DNA of 49,230 nucleotides. Origin: Klebsiella pneumoniae. Lineage in GTDB: Bacteria; Pseudomonadota; Gammaproteobacteria; Pseudomonadales; Pseudohongiellaceae. Where the stretch lies: the NCBI GenBank assembly GCA_945869725.1, contig CAMBPO010000013.1, positions 1-49,230 of the forward strand. The letters run 5' to 3'. A program made the translations under genes and the position numbers. A model generated the notes under the pieces. It searched no databases. It saw only the letters and a list, made by a program, of their open reading frames with translations, and had not been told where the DNA came from. Shown piece by piece: positions 18,747-27,912 of this stretch (positions within the stretch are counted from its first letter, which is position 1; every line of letters begins with the position of its first letter).

Positions 18747-19682
18747 TCAGTTTATAGACCGCAGATATATGTCAGCAAGGTTAGCTGCTGAGGTATTAGG
18801 AAAACGTGTAACAACATCTTGCAGCATCAATGTGGCATTGGTGTTATCGCCCAACCGATGATAAACCGCTCCCAACGAATACATGGCGTCTTCAATCTTC
18901 CGACCATCAGGATACTCAGTCAGAATCGTTTCGAAAGCTGTCTTCGCCTCGTTGAACATTGACAGGTTGACGTAAGCCTGGCCTTGCCAGTAGTAGGCAT
19001 TGGTTACAAAACGTCCATCTGGGTACTCAGTGAGGTATTGACTGAACTGGTCAATCGAAACCTGATATTGCTGCTCCTGAAGTAAAGAATCCAAAGCCAG
19101 CTCATATAGCTGTTGCTCTGTCAGAATACCGGTCTGATTGGGAGCTATACCAGAAATTGCGGGTATCACTGTCCCTGGAACTTCAGAAGAAACAGGAGAT
19201 TGCGCGGTTAAGGTTGCGGCAGCGACTGATCCCCCGCCAGACACAACAGCAGCGCTTGTTAAAGCCGAGCCGGTTGCCGGAGAAATAGGTTGTGAATCCG
19301 TATTGACAGGAGCTAAATTTAAACTGGTCGCTGCTGATGATGGGGAAGAAGGGGCCGAATCCATTTCCTGATAAATTGAACTGAGTCTTGAATCCAGATC
19401 TGTATATCTATCCAGAGAGTCTTGCTGCAATCGATTTATTTGGTTGGCTTGTTCCTCAACCATTCCACGCAATGTTTCCATTTCACCGCGCAGAGCAGTG
19501 AATTGATCAAGCAATAGTAAGAGAGCGTCATTATTTGCAGCACCGGCCTGCGAAGCGACAATGATTGGCCCAATTCCGGCTTGCCCCATTGCAGAAACTG
19601 ACCCTGCAGAAGAAGCAAAGGCAGTCGTGTTAAACACGACTGCCAATACTACTCCAGCAAACTTCGACTGGAAACGATTCAT
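18747..19682 (-). CDS. cpoB: Cell division coordinator CpoB (YbgF), TPR protein of the Tol-Pal system
   Basis: Periplasmic regulator linking Tol energy state to septal peptidoglycan synthesis by PBP1B. The 311 aa product has a signal peptide (about 1-23, ending TTAFA-SS) and a coiled-coil trimerisation segment (about 50-105, LLLLLDQFTALRGEMETL onward). A Ser/Ala/Thr/Pro-rich linker follows (about 110-190). The C-terminal TPR domain (about 190-311) contains QYQVSIDQFSQYLTEYPDGR and FNEAKTAFETILTEYPDGR. The linker is longer than in E. coli (263 aa overall there). Four bases separate it from pal. Confidence 0.93.
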   Translation of the reverse strand: MNRFQSKFAGVVLAVVFNTTAFASSAGSVSAMGQAGIGPIIVASQAGAANNDALLLLLDQFTALRGEMETLRGMVEEQANQINRLQQDSLDRYTDLDSRLSSIYQEMDSAPSSPSSAATSLNLAPVNTDSQPISPATGSALTSAAVVSGGGSVAAATLTAQSPVSSEVPGTVIPAISGIAPNQTGILTEQQLYELALDSLLQEQQYQVSIDQFSQYLTEYPDGRFVTNAYYWQGQAYVNLSMFNEAKTAFETILTEYPDGRKIEDAMYSLGAVYHRLGDNTNATLMLQDVVTRFPNTSAANLADIYLRSIN

Positions 19683-19686
19683 GCAA

Positions 19687-20223
19687 TTAACCCGCAGGTT
19701 GAACTTCTACACGTCGATTCTGACGGTATGCATCTTCTGCTTGGCCATTTACAGATGGACGCTCTTCACCATAGCTCACTGTTTCCAGCTGGCCGCGTGA
19801 CGCGCCATTTACGATCAGGAAATCGCGTATGCTGTTAGCACGACGCTCACCCAGAGCAAGGTTGTACTCACGAGTGCCACGCTCATCAGCGTGCCCTTCC
19901 AGACGTACACTTCGGTTCGGGTTAGCAGCCAAATTACGAGCGTGAACAATCAATGTCTCACGATCGGAAGGCTGGAATTCAGCGACGTCAAAGTCAAAGT
20001 AGAATACTGTAGTATTCAGCGCTGCCTGTTCACGACGCTGCTGCTCCTGACGCTCTCGCTCCAGTCGCTCTTGTTCCAGTCGAGCAGCACGAGCGGCATC
20101 AGACTCACCGGCAGTCTGAGCAACAGGAGCCATCTCTTCTGTGTCACTGGTTGAACTGCAAGCAGCCAGACCAATAATAGTCAAAACCAGTACAGCTGAT
20201 TTAAATACGTTATTAATTTGCAT
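19687..20223 (-). CDS. pal: Peptidoglycan-associated lipoprotein Pal
   Basis: Outer-membrane lipoprotein that binds peptidoglycan and TolB. From the ATG at 20223 the product is 178 aa with a lipoprotein signal (SAVLVLTIIGLAACSSTSD; lipobox LAAC), a Glu/Arg/Gln-rich linker, and a C-terminal OmpA-like domain. That domain includes FDFDVAEFQPSD, LEGHADERGTREYNLALGERRA (diaminopimelate-binding Asp and Arg) and SYGEERP. The longer open frame starting at 20292 overlaps tolB and would bury the signal peptide, so I rejected it. GGTGGG just upstream serves as a Shine-Dalgarno. Confidence 0.96.
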   Translation of the reverse strand: MQINNVFKSAVLVLTIIGLAACSSTSDTEEMAPVAQTAGESDAARAARLEQERLERERQEQQRREQAALNTTVFYFDFDVAEFQPSDRETLIVHARNLAANPNRSVRLEGHADERGTREYNLALGERRANSIRDFLIVNGASRGQLETVSYGEERPSVNGQAEDAYRQNRRVEVQPAG

Positions 20224-20270
20224 TCCCACCTTAGCGTCCTCCGAAAGACAACCTATAAAAAAACTATGCC

Positions 20271-21578
20271 CTAATTTAAGTACGGAGACCAAGAAGGTTC
20301 ACGTACATCGCCCTGTGTAGATGGTAAACGGAATTTGACGCGGCCGTCAATGGAAACGGCATCTAATACGCCCCTTCCACCTGCGGTTGTGCCGAACATG
20401 ATCATACTTCCGTTTGGTGCCACGCTGGGAGATTCATCAAGTGCGGTCTCTGTGAGCTTGATTACCCTCGAGGTCTGAACATTCAGAATGGCAATGCCAT
20501 AACTGTTATCCTGGCGGGTTTCACGTCTCACATGCACCAGGTTCACTCCGTCAGGAAGAAACTGGGCCTTCGCACAATAAAAACAATCAAACGTCATGCG
20601 CTCCGGCAATCCGCCAGTGGCATCGACTTTATAAATCTGCGGCTGACCCGTCCGGTCAGAGGTAAAAACAACGCTGTTACTGTCGAGCGTCCACGCCGGC
20701 TCAGTCTCAGCACGCGGATGATCTGTCAATTGGCGCAGCTCGTTAGTGGCCAGATCGAGCACATAGATATCTGGACTTCCATCTTTTGACAACACCATCG
20801 CCAGTTTACTAGCATCCGGAGACCATACAGGTGAACTATTGATGCCAGGGAAATTTGTGACCTGGCGCCGCTGCCCTGTCGAGAGATCCTGAATGTAAAT
20901 ACGTGGTAAATCAGTCTCAAACGAAACATAAGCAATCTGACCGCCATCAGGCGACCACGCAGGAGACATTATGGGCTCTCTGGACTCCAGCAGTATTTGA
21001 GCGCGACGACCATCATAATCCGCATAGTGCAGCTTGAAAATTGTACTGCCTATCGGGCCTTCAGCAGAAACATACATAATTTTTGTGGAGAATGCACCTC
21101 GTCGCCCGGTAATCTCCTGGTAAACAACATCACTGATTTCGTGAGCAATATCACGCAATTGAGTCATACTGCCGGTAAGAACCTCTCCGAGAACCTTACG
21201 CTCACGATTGATATCAAAAAACTCCCATTGCACCTGCACCATCTGGCCGCCAGGCACTTGGCTGACCTTGCCAACCACCAAATATTGTTGTGCAAGTATG
21301 CGCCAGTCTCTGTAATGAACTTCGCGTTCTTCCGATGGCAGGCTCAGCATATTGGTACGCGACAATGCCCTGAACTCACCTACCTGCTCAAGATTGCTGG
21401 AAATAATCTGCGCGATATCTTCTTCCAGAAGATTTGCGCCATCCCAGGCAAAAGGCACAACAGCTACCGGAATAGGGTTATCTACACCCCGAGTAATCTC
21501 GATATTTAACTCCGCGGCCGACAACCTTAGAGAAAATATCAGCGCCAGTACTAAATAGATCAGGCTGCTCTTTTTCAA
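20271..21578 (-). CDS. tolB: Tol-Pal system beta-propeller protein TolB
   Basis: Periplasmic protein that shuttles between Pal and TolA. The 435 aa product has a signal peptide (LIYLVLALIFSLRLSAA-EL), an N-terminal alpha/beta domain (about 25-170) and a six-bladed propeller of WD40-like PD40 repeats (about 180-435). The propeller has repeated units such as MSPAWSPDGGQIAYVSFE, NSSPVWSPDASKLAMV and TEPAWTLDSNSVVFTSD. The start is a TTG at 21578 that overlaps the tolA TGA stop (TTGA), so tolB is translationally coupled to tolA. Length matches E. coli TolB (430 aa). Confidence 0.96.
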   Translation of the reverse strand: MKKSSLIYLVLALIFSLRLSAAELNIEITRGVDNPIPVAVVPFAWDGANLLEEDIAQIISSNLEQVGEFRALSRTNMLSLPSEEREVHYRDWRILAQQYLVVGKVSQVPGGQMVQVQWEFFDINRERKVLGEVLTGSMTQLRDIAHEISDVVYQEITGRRGAFSTKIMYVSAEGPIGSTIFKLHYADYDGRRAQILLESREPIMSPAWSPDGGQIAYVSFETDLPRIYIQDLSTGQRRQVTNFPGINSSPVWSPDASKLAMVLSKDGSPDIYVLDLATNELRQLTDHPRAETEPAWTLDSNSVVFTSDRTGQPQIYKVDATGGLPERMTFDCFYCAKAQFLPDGVNLVHVRRETRQDNSYGIAILNVQTSRVIKLTETALDESPSVAPNGSMIMFGTTAGGRGVLDAVSIDGRVKFRLPSTQGDVREPSWSPYLN

Positions 21579-22417
21579 TTCAGTAAGTCCTCTGGTCTGA
21601 ACGTTAACAATAAAGAACGGAAGCTCCGTTCAAACATTCGCGGCGGCATTCCCTGTAGTTCAGAAAACCGGCCAACGGCTCGTACAGCGGTTTCAGCCGC
21701 TCTATCGAAGGCCGCATCTCCACTGGATCGGACAATCTCAACATCAAGCACGTCACCCGTTGGCACCAATCTGATTCTCAAAACGGCTGTCATGTCATTT
21801 CTGGCACTGGGCGGGCGAGACCAGTTACGCTGCACAAGGTCATGAATGACGGCTGTATAAGCCATAATTATTTCCGACTCCGTTTCCGCCTGGTCCCGCG
21901 CTGAAGCTTCGGCAACTGCCTCAGCGACTGCGTCTGCTTGACGCTCCTGTTCCTGCCTCTGCTCCTCCTGCTGCTGCCTCTGTATTTCCTGCTGACGTGC
22001 AACTTCCTGCTGGCGCGCTTTTTCTTGCTCGCGCTGTTGCTCCGCCTCCTGCTGTTCACGCTGTTGGCGCAACACAGCCTGACGCTGCTGCTCCTGCTGC
22101 GCTGCCTCAGCACGCACCGCTTGTTCTTTTATCGCCTGCTCCTGTCTTGCCTGCTCTTGTCGAGCCTGTTCTTGGCGCTGATTCTCTTGCGTGACCTGCT
22201 CTTCACGCTGACGCTGCTGGTCAGCACGTTGCTGTTGAACCTGCTGATTACGCGCCTGTGGGTTCTCTTCAACCAGCAGGGCCTTCACCGCAGGCGGTCT
22301 CACAACTTCGAGCACTTCCGAATCAGCACGTCCTATGATCAAAAAAGACCCAAGGATCAAACCGTGGATCAGCAAAGCCAGCATTATCGAAAACGGGTAC
22401 CCATTAAATGCCGTCAC
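21575..22417 (-). CDS. tolA: Tol-Pal system inner-membrane spanning protein TolA
   Basis: Connects the TolQR motor to Pal/TolB across the periplasm. The 280 aa product has one N-terminal membrane helix (about 9-27, SIMLALLIHGLILGSFLII). A long Gln/Glu/Arg/Ala coil follows (about 50-175). The C-terminal TolA/TonB-like domain (about 185-280) contains IHDLVQRNWSRPP, VLRIRLVPTGDVLDVEIV and FDRAAETAVRAVG. The coil is shorter than in E. coli (421 aa total) and is dominated by Gln-Glu-Arg rather than Ala-Lys repeats. Confidence 0.94.
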   Translation of the reverse strand: MTAFNGYPFSIMLALLIHGLILGSFLIIGRADSEVLEVVRPPAVKALLVEENPQARNQQVQQQRADQQRQREEQVTQENQRQEQARQEQARQEQAIKEQAVRAEAAQQEQQRQAVLRQQREQQEAEQQREQEKARQQEVARQQEIQRQQQEEQRQEQERQADAVAEAVAEASARDQAETESEIIMAYTAVIHDLVQRNWSRPPSARNDMTAVLRIRLVPTGDVLDVEIVRSSGDAAFDRAAETAVRAVGRFSELQGMPPRMFERSFRSLLLTFRPEDLLN

Positions 22418-22422
22418 GCTAT

Positions 22423-22857
22423 CTATTCCAGTGGTTTCGTAACCAGATTCGGGCTGTTTACACCCGCGATACGTAATGCTTCCATTAAGCTGATAAAGGG
22501 GCCATAACTGGCGCTGGCATCACCCTCAACAAAAATCTGTATTGTAGGATTCACCTGCACAATACTGGCCACCTGCTGGCCAATGAGCTCAAGAGGCACA
22601 GCTGATCGCTCTTCCTGCTCAGTGACACCCAGGCTAATAAAATATTCATTATCCGCAGTAAGCTCTATGACAAGCGTTTCTGCATTTTCATCCAGATCTA
22701 GGGGCTCAGAGCTTGCCTGAGGAAGATCCACACGCAGACCCTGCGTAAGCAAGGGAGCAGTCACCATAAAAACAATCAGCAATACCAGCATGACATCAAG
22801 GTAGGGCACTACGTTGATCTCAGAAACCGGTTTACGCTTCTTCCTGACTATCTCCAT
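22423..22857 (-). CDS. tolR: Tol-Pal motor protein TolR
   Basis: Inner-membrane ExbD/TolR family protein that couples proton flow to TolA. I chose ATG 22857 (144 aa) over a TTG three codons upstream. The N-terminal KRKPVSEINVVPYLDVMLVLL contains the proton-conducting Asp in its single membrane helix (about 16-36). The periplasmic domain follows (LRVDLPQASSEPLD onward). It is 60 bases after tolQ and 5 bases before tolA. Confidence 0.95.
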   Translation of the reverse strand: MEIVRKKRKPVSEINVVPYLDVMLVLLIVFMVTAPLLTQGLRVDLPQASSEPLDLDENAETLVIELTADNEYFISLGVTEQEERSAVPLELIGQQVASIVQVNPTIQIFVEGDASASYGPFISLMEALRIAGVNSPNLVTKPLE

Positions 22858-22917
22858 GATTCTCAAAGCCTTGATCGTTGAGAGTTTTCAACTGACTGAT
22901 ACCGCGAGCGACTTCCG

Positions 22918-23622
22918 TCAAACTTTCGTAGCAGGAGCGCTTGCAACCTGTCTGTGCAAAATACCGGCAAACTCTTCGGTAAAAGTAATGTAATTACCGG
23001 CGATCACGTCCACCTTTGTCGAGTAACGGTTATATGCTACGACTGCGGGTATCGCTGCAAACAAGCCCATCGCCGTTGCGATCAGAGCCTCGGCGATACC
23101 TGGCGCTACGACCTGCAGCGTAGCCTGGCTCTGCCCGGCAAGACTGATAAATGAATTCATGATACCGATGACCGTTCCAAACAACCCTATGTAGGGTGTA
23201 ACTGAACCAACGGTTGCCAAGAAGGGCAAATGCTTCTCAAGTTTTTCCTCTTCTCGTGAATACGCTACACGCATAGCACGCTGAGCACCCGCCATGACGC
23301 CATCGGAATTCACGCCACCTTGCTGACGCAAACGCATGAATTCCTTGAAGCCCGCTCTGAAAATATTTTCCATACCACCCGTGGGTTTGTTGGCCTTTTG
23401 CTGATCACTACCTTCACGGTACAACTGGCTCAAGTCCATGCCAGACCAGAACCGCTTTTCGAAACCACTCATTCCTTGCTCAGCGCTGTTTAACACCAGC
23501 CAGCGCTGAACAATCATCACCCAGGAAATAATGGAGGCCAGCAACAAGATCAACATGACCAGTTGCACAACTATTGTTGCCTCAAGAATTAACGACCAAA
23601 CGTTTATAGAGCCGCTATGCAC
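22918..23622 (-). CDS. tolQ: Tol-Pal motor protein TolQ
   Basis: ExbB/TolQ/MotA-type proton channel subunit. From the GTG at 23622 the product is 234 aa, with AAGGA eight to nine bases upstream; an in-frame TTG one codon earlier is possible. Three membrane helices are visible: about 17-37 (VVQLVMLILLLASIISWVM), 135-158 (VTPYIGLFGTVIGIMNSF) and 168-192 (VAPGIAEALIATAMGLFAAIPA). The conserved GTVIGIM and ATAMGL stretches form the channel lining. It opens the tol-pal operon; ybgC, usual just upstream, is absent. Confidence 0.95.
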   Translation of the reverse strand: MHSGSINVWSLILEATIVVQLVMLILLLASIISWVMIVQRWLVLNSAEQGMSGFEKRFWSGMDLSQLYREGSDQQKANKPTGGMENIFRAGFKEFMRLRQQGGVNSDGVMAGAQRAMRVAYSREEEKLEKHLPFLATVGSVTPYIGLFGTVIGIMNSFISLAGQSQATLQVVAPGIAEALIATAMGLFAAIPAVVAYNRYSTKVDVIAGNYITFTEEFAGILHRQVASAPATKV

Positions 23623-23665
23623 CAAAGAATTCCTTTAACCGGTTACATGTCCAAAAACTGGCGAC

Positions 23666-23671
23666 ATTATA
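23666..23671 (-). promoter_or_regulatory. Candidate -10 element of the tolQRAB-pal-cpoB promoter
   Basis: On the minus strand a perfect TATAAT lies about 44 bases before the tolQ start, in an AT-rich stretch (AGTATTTAATTAAGCT precedes it) inside the 139-base ruvB-tolQ gap. No good -35 hexamer is seen at 16-18 bases, so strength is uncertain. The gap carries no open frame on either strand. Confidence 0.4.
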
Positions 23672-23761
23672 AGCTTAATTAAATACTTATAACACTCCGG
23701 CCAGTGGCTTGAGGCTGATTAAATATGGCGAAATCATGATAATTGGGTGATATGCGAAGGC

Positions 23762-24805
23762 TCAGCCCAAAGTAGGGGCAACCAAACCGAATTGAAGATA
23801 GGCGTGAGGTGTCACCATCCGCCCCCGCGGGGTACGCATAATAAAACCTTGTTGAATCAGATAAGGCTCAAGTACGTCTTCGATGGTATCTCTTTCTTCG
23901 CTGATTGCCGCTGCGAGACTGTCAACACCGACTGGCCCACCACCGAACTTTTCGATCATGGTGAGCAATAATCTTCTGTCCATGTGATCGAATCCGTTGT
24001 TATCGATACTGAGCATATCCAGAGCTTTTTCAGCTATCTCAAGCGTAATGGAACCGTCATGCCTGACTTCGCTGAAGTCGCGTACCCGGCGCAATAATCG
24101 GTTGGCAATGCGCGGCGTCCCTCGTGAACGGCGCGCTATCTCAAAAGCACCTTGTTGGTCTATGGTGCAACCCAGAATCCGGGCAGAGCGAATGACGATT
24201 TCACAGAGTTGTTCGGCAGTGTAGAACTCCAGTCGTTGAATAATCCCGAATCTGTCCCGTAGCGGAGACGTCAACAGACCTGCCCGTGTTGTTGCGCCTA
24301 CCAGCGTGAAAGGTGGCAACTCCAGTTTTATGGAACGCGCGCCGGGCCCTTCGCCGATCATGATATCCAGTTGGTAGTCTTCCATTGCCGGATACAGTAT
24401 TTCTTCGATAGCCGGGCTCAGGCGATGAATTTCGTCAATAAAGAGCACATCTCCGTGCTCAAGGTTAGTCAGCAATGCCGCCAGATCGCCGGCTTTTTCC
24501 AGCACGGGACCTGAAGTGGTTTTGATCGCCACATTCATTTCGTTGGCAATTATATTCGCCAGCGTGGTTTTCCCCAGACCCGGAGGACCAAAAATCAGTG
24601 TGTGATCAAGAGGCTCCGAACGTTGTCTGGCTGCACTGATAAAGATATCCATCTGATTTTTGACGTCAGTCTGACCTATGTAGTCTTTCAGACTCAAGGG
24701 ACGGATAGCCCTGTCAACTGACTGCTCCAGCGGAGCAAGTCCGGGCGAGACAAGACGTTCGTCTGCAGCGCGATCAAAATCTGACATGTCTGATGTGCTT
24801 CCCAT
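23762..24805 (-). CDS. ruvB: Holliday junction branch migration helicase RuvB
   Basis: AAA+ motor that drives Holliday junction branch migration with RuvA. The 347 aa product has the RuvB opening ([20 protein letters not shown]), Walker [12 protein letters not shown] near residue 72, Walker [11 protein letters not shown], sensor [18 protein letters not shown] with the arginine finger, and a C-terminal winged-helix domain ending [13 protein letters not shown]. The ATG directly abuts the ruvA stop. Confidence 0.98.
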   Translation of the reverse strand: MGSTSDMSDFDRAADERLVSPGLAPLEQSVDRAIRPLSLKDYIGQTDVKNQMDIFISAARQRSEPLDHTLIFGPPGLGKTTLANIIANEMNVAIKTTSGPVLEKAGDLAALLTNLEHGDVLFIDEIHRLSPAIEEILYPAMEDYQLDIMIGEGPGARSIKLELPPFTLVGATTRAGLLTSPLRDRFGIIQRLEFYTAEQLCEIVIRSARILGCTIDQQGAFEIARRSRGTPRIANRLLRRVRDFSEVRHDGSITLEIAEKALDMLSIDNNGFDHMDRRLLLTMIEKFGGGPVGVDSLAAAISEERDTIEDVLEPYLIQQGFIMRTPRGRMVTPHAYLQFGLVAPTLG

Positions 24806-25414
24806 TTAGACCATGGCTCTGAGTGCAAGCCGGATAATGTCCTCACTGCGCTCAATGCCTGGCTTGTCCTTCATCACCCGGACAACCATCCTCGCGGCGT
24901 CCTGCGGCTTGTAACCCAACGCTATCAGCGCGGTTTCGGCATCCTCACTCAACTGACTGTTGCCTGATTCTTTTTGCACAGTAGATCCGCTAATTGCAGG
25001 CACCGCCTCCCAGGCAGACAGGCGGTCGCGCATGTCCAGCACCAGACGCTCTGCGGTCTTTTTGCCTATGCCGGGAATTTTGGTCAGAGCATTCAGATCG
25101 TTGGTTTGCACCAGCCGCACAAACTCAGCAGCAGGAACCCCTGACAAAATTGCCAAGGCTACTTTTGGACCTATCCCTGTGACCTTGATCAGCGCCCTGA
25201 ACAGCGCACGCTCAGGCTCTTCCAGAAAGCCAAACAACTGATGGGCATCCTCGCGCACGGCCATATGCGTAAACAGCACCACACCCTGACCGATAGGAGG
25301 CAACTGGTAAAACGTACTCATCGGGGCTAACAATTCGTAACCAACCCCGTTGACATCCAATAACAGGTCGGGCGCCTTCTTTTCGAGCAATACTCCTTTT
25401 AATCGACCTATCAA
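24806..25414 (-). CDS. ruvA: Holliday junction branch migration subunit RuvA
   Basis: Tetrameric junction-binding partner of RuvB. I place the start at a TTG (25414) that yields MIGRLKGVLLEKKAPDLLLD, the invariant RuvA N-terminus, with AGGAG 6 bases upstream. The product is then 202 aa (E. coli 203). The open frame extends to 25591 but the extra 59 residues match nothing in RuvA and overlap ruvC. Helix-hairpin-helix motifs are at LIKVTGIGPKVALAIL and LTKIPGIGKKTAERL, with domain III at the end (ETALIALGYKPQDA). Confidence 0.96.
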   Translation of the reverse strand: MIGRLKGVLLEKKAPDLLLDVNGVGYELLAPMSTFYQLPPIGQGVVLFTHMAVREDAHQLFGFLEEPERALFRALIKVTGIGPKVALAILSGVPAAEFVRLVQTNDLNALTKIPGIGKKTAERLVLDMRDRLSAWEAVPAISGSTVQKESGNSQLSEDAETALIALGYKPQDAARMVVRVMKDKPGIERSEDIIRLALRAMV

Positions 25415-25457
25415 CGTATGCTCCTGCAATGATCGCCTTGTAAATTCAGAGATACCA

Positions 25458-25979
25458 TCATGTCTTGTAACGGTGCCCGCCGAAGCTGCGCGCGGCGGCA
25501 ATGCGCACCATACTTTGGCGACTATTGGCATGGCAAATGGCGATTGCCAATGCGTCAGCAGCATCTGACTGTAGCGTGCCCTGCAATCCAAGCAACACCT
25601 TGATCATATGCTGCACCTGCAACTTGTCAGCCGCACCAGAACCCGTCACTGCCTGCTTCACCGTGCGTGGGGTGTATTCAGCCACTGGAAGGTCAAACTG
25701 CAGGCAGGCGACCATCGCAGCGCCGCGTGCCTGGCCTAACTTCAGTGCGGAAGACACACTTTTACCAACAAACACCTCCTCAATAGCGCACTCTTGCGGG
25801 CTATACTGCTTGATGATGTTGGTCAAGGCAAAAAAGATATCGCGCAGGCGCTGCGGATGCTCAACCGGTAGTGGCCGGATACATCCACAATCGACATAAG
25901 TCAGTTTATTTCCGACTGACTCAATGATGCCGTAGCCGGTTGCGCGCGAGCCAGGGTCAATACCCAGAATCAGAGTCAC
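25458..25979 (-). CDS. ruvC: Crossover junction endodeoxyribonuclease RuvC
   Basis: Resolves Holliday junctions. I chose the GTG at 25979, which gives the family N-terminus MTLILGIDPGSRATGYG and 173 aa, exactly the E. coli length; GAGG is 5 bases upstream. Other GTG codons at 25985 and 25994 would add unneeded residues. Acidic catalytic residues are visible in GIDPG (Asp), CAIEEVFVG (Glu) and QSDAADALAIA (two Asp). Followed 43 bases later by ruvA. Confidence 0.95.
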   Translation of the reverse strand: MTLILGIDPGSRATGYGIIESVGNKLTYVDCGCIRPLPVEHPQRLRDIFFALTNIIKQYSPQECAIEEVFVGKSVSSALKLGQARGAAMVACLQFDLPVAEYTPRTVKQAVTGSGAADKLQVQHMIKVLLGLQGTLQSDAADALAIAICHANSRQSMVRIAAARSFGGHRYKT

Positions 25980-26010
25980 CCACACCTCACACACTTAAGC
26001 GGACAGTATA

Positions 26011-26039
26011 AACCGGCAAACCAGATCGACTTGCCGGTT
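26011..26039 (-). terminator. Inverted repeat between aspS and ruvC, possible weak terminator
   Basis: A 9-bp perfect inverted repeat (AACCGGCAA / TTGCCGGTT) with an 11-base loop sits about 10 bases downstream of the aspS stop on the minus strand. It is followed by TTTATA rather than a long T run. It could be a leaky intrinsic terminator or an attenuator that lowers ruvCAB read-through. Confidence 0.45.
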
Positions 26040-26048
26040 GGATTGATA

Positions 26049-27848
26049 TCACTCAGCCTGTGCTGGTGCAGCAACTGTCGGCGCTGCCGCCTTTTCTCGC
26101 AGACGAATACTAAGCTCACGCAGCTGCTTGGCGGAAACCGGTCCGGGCGCATCAGTCAACGGACACGCTGCAGACTGAGTTTTCGGGAAAGCCATCACAT
26201 CACGAATCGACGTTGTACCCGTCATCAACATGATCAGCCGGTCCAGCCCGAAAGCCAGACCGCCATGCGGCGGAGCACCGGAAGCCAACGCATTGAGGAG
26301 GAATCCAAATTTTTCCTGAGCTTCCTCTTCGCCTATTCCAAGCAGCTCGAATACAACCTGCTGCATATCAGGGCGGTGGATACGAATTGAACCGCCACCT
26401 AATTCTGTGCCATTCAACACCATGTCGTAAGCACGCGACAAGGCTTTATCTGGGTTATCACGCAGGTCCTCAGGCGAACACGACGGCGCCGTAAAGGGAT
26501 GGTGCAGCGAGTTAAGATTACCCTCTTTATCGCGCTCGAACATCGGGAAGTCAATTACCCACAACGGCGCCCATCCAGAGCGTGTAATACCAAGATCCGC
26601 GCCAACTTTAAGGCGCAACGCGCCAATGGCTTCACATACCGGGCCAAACTTGTCTGCACCAAAGAAAATGATATCGCCTGTGGCGGCCTGAACCCTGGCC
26701 AGCACAGCGTTGACAACGTCTTCAGGCATAAACTTGATAATCGGCGACTGCAGCCCTTCAAGCCCTGCAGCGATATCGTTGACCTTGATCCAGGCGAGAC
26801 CTTTGGCACCGTAAATGCCTACAAATTTTGTGTAATCATCAATTTCCTTGCGTGTCAGTGATGCACCGCCAGGAACACGCAGCGCAATCACCCGACTGTC
26901 AGCGTCATTGGCTGGCCCGGAGAACACCTTGAAATCGACGTTTTTCATCAGATCGGCGATATCGGTAAATTCCAGATTGTTCCGCAGATCCGGCTTATCG
27001 GACCCAAAACGACGCATCGCTTCGGTCCAGGTCATGCGCGGAAAATTTCCCAGATCCACATCCAGATGCTTCAGGAAGATACCGCGGATCATGCGCTCCA
27101 TGATGCCCATGATGCCTTCTTCGTCAAGAAAGGACGTCTCGATGTCGATCTGAGTAAACTCAGGCTGCCGGTCGGCACGCAGGTCTTCATCACGGAAGCA
27201 CTTGGCAATCTGATAGTAACGATCAATACCCGCCACCATCAGCAATTGCTTAAAGAGCTGAGGCGACTGCGGCAACGCAAAAAACTGGCCGGGATGTGTG
27301 CGGCTGGGCACAAGATAATCACGGGCTCCTTCTGGCGTTGCCCGGGTCAGAATGGGGGTTTCGATATCCAGAAAGCCGTTCTCATCGAGGAAGTTCCGGA
27401 TCGAATTGCTGACTTTTGAGCGAAAGCGCAGCCGGTCAATCATCTCTGGGCGACGCAGATCGATATAACGGTGACGCAGGCGGATATCCTCTCCCACCGT
27501 CGCGTGTTCATCCAACTGAAAAGGCGGAGTCTTGGCTTGTGACAGTATTTCCAGGGTGTGCGCCAACACTTCGATAGCACCACTACGCATATCCGGATTA
27601 GTTGTTCCTTGTGGGCGCGAACGCACAAGCCCTGTAACTCGCACCACAAATTCACTGCGCAGCGTCTCTGCCAGGTTAAAGCTGTCCGCACGATCCGGAT
27701 CAAACACAATCTGACACAGCCCTTCGCGGTCGCGCAGATCCACGAATATCACGCCGCCATGGTCACGTCGACGATGCACCCAACCACACAGGCTGACAGT
27801 TTCGCCGTTGAGCTGTTCGTTCAAATCTCCGCAATAATGGCTGCGCAT
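26049..27848 (-). CDS. aspS: Aspartyl-tRNA synthetase, bacterial type
   Basis: Class II synthetase of 599 aa. The N-terminal OB-fold anticodon domain (about 1-110) has [23 protein letters not shown]. Catalytic motifs include [20 protein letters not shown] (motif 2) and [12 protein letters not shown] (motif 3). The inserted GAD domain typical of bacterial AspRS is at about 290-420. An in-frame alternative is not needed. It follows the fmdB-like gene by 64 bases on the same strand. The C-terminal tail is extended with Ala/Pro/Glu residues ([14 protein letters not shown]). Confidence 0.98.
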   Translation of the reverse strand: MRSHYCGDLNEQLNGETVSLCGWVHRRRDHGGVIFVDLRDREGLCQIVFDPDRADSFNLAETLRSEFVVRVTGLVRSRPQGTTNPDMRSGAIEVLAHTLEILSQAKTPPFQLDEHATVGEDIRLRHRYIDLRRPEMIDRLRFRSKVSNSIRNFLDENGFLDIETPILTRATPEGARDYLVPSRTHPGQFFALPQSPQLFKQLLMVAGIDRYYQIAKCFRDEDLRADRQPEFTQIDIETSFLDEEGIMGIMERMIRGIFLKHLDVDLGNFPRMTWTEAMRRFGSDKPDLRNNLEFTDIADLMKNVDFKVFSGPANDADSRVIALRVPGGASLTRKEIDDYTKFVGIYGAKGLAWIKVNDIAAGLEGLQSPIIKFMPEDVVNAVLARVQAATGDIIFFGADKFGPVCEAIGALRLKVGADLGITRSGWAPLWVIDFPMFERDKEGNLNSLHHPFTAPSCSPEDLRDNPDKALSRAYDMVLNGTELGGGSIRIHRPDMQQVVFELLGIGEEEAQEKFGFLLNALASGAPPHGGLAFGLDRLIMLMTGTTSIRDVMAFPKTQSAACPLTDAPGPVSAKQLRELSIRLREKAAAPTVAAPAQAE

Positions 27849-27912
27849 ACGCTTTCCTGTTTCTCTTTCTGAATTGTCTGATGGTTAATTTCTATCGCCC
27901 GGCGCCACCGGG

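Noticed and set aside
21938..22507. 189-residue leucine-rich open frame opposite tolA and tolR
   Set aside because: It is the antisense shadow of the Gln/Glu/Arg coil of TolA. Leu and Ser runs arise mechanically from complementing CAG, GAG and CGC codons.
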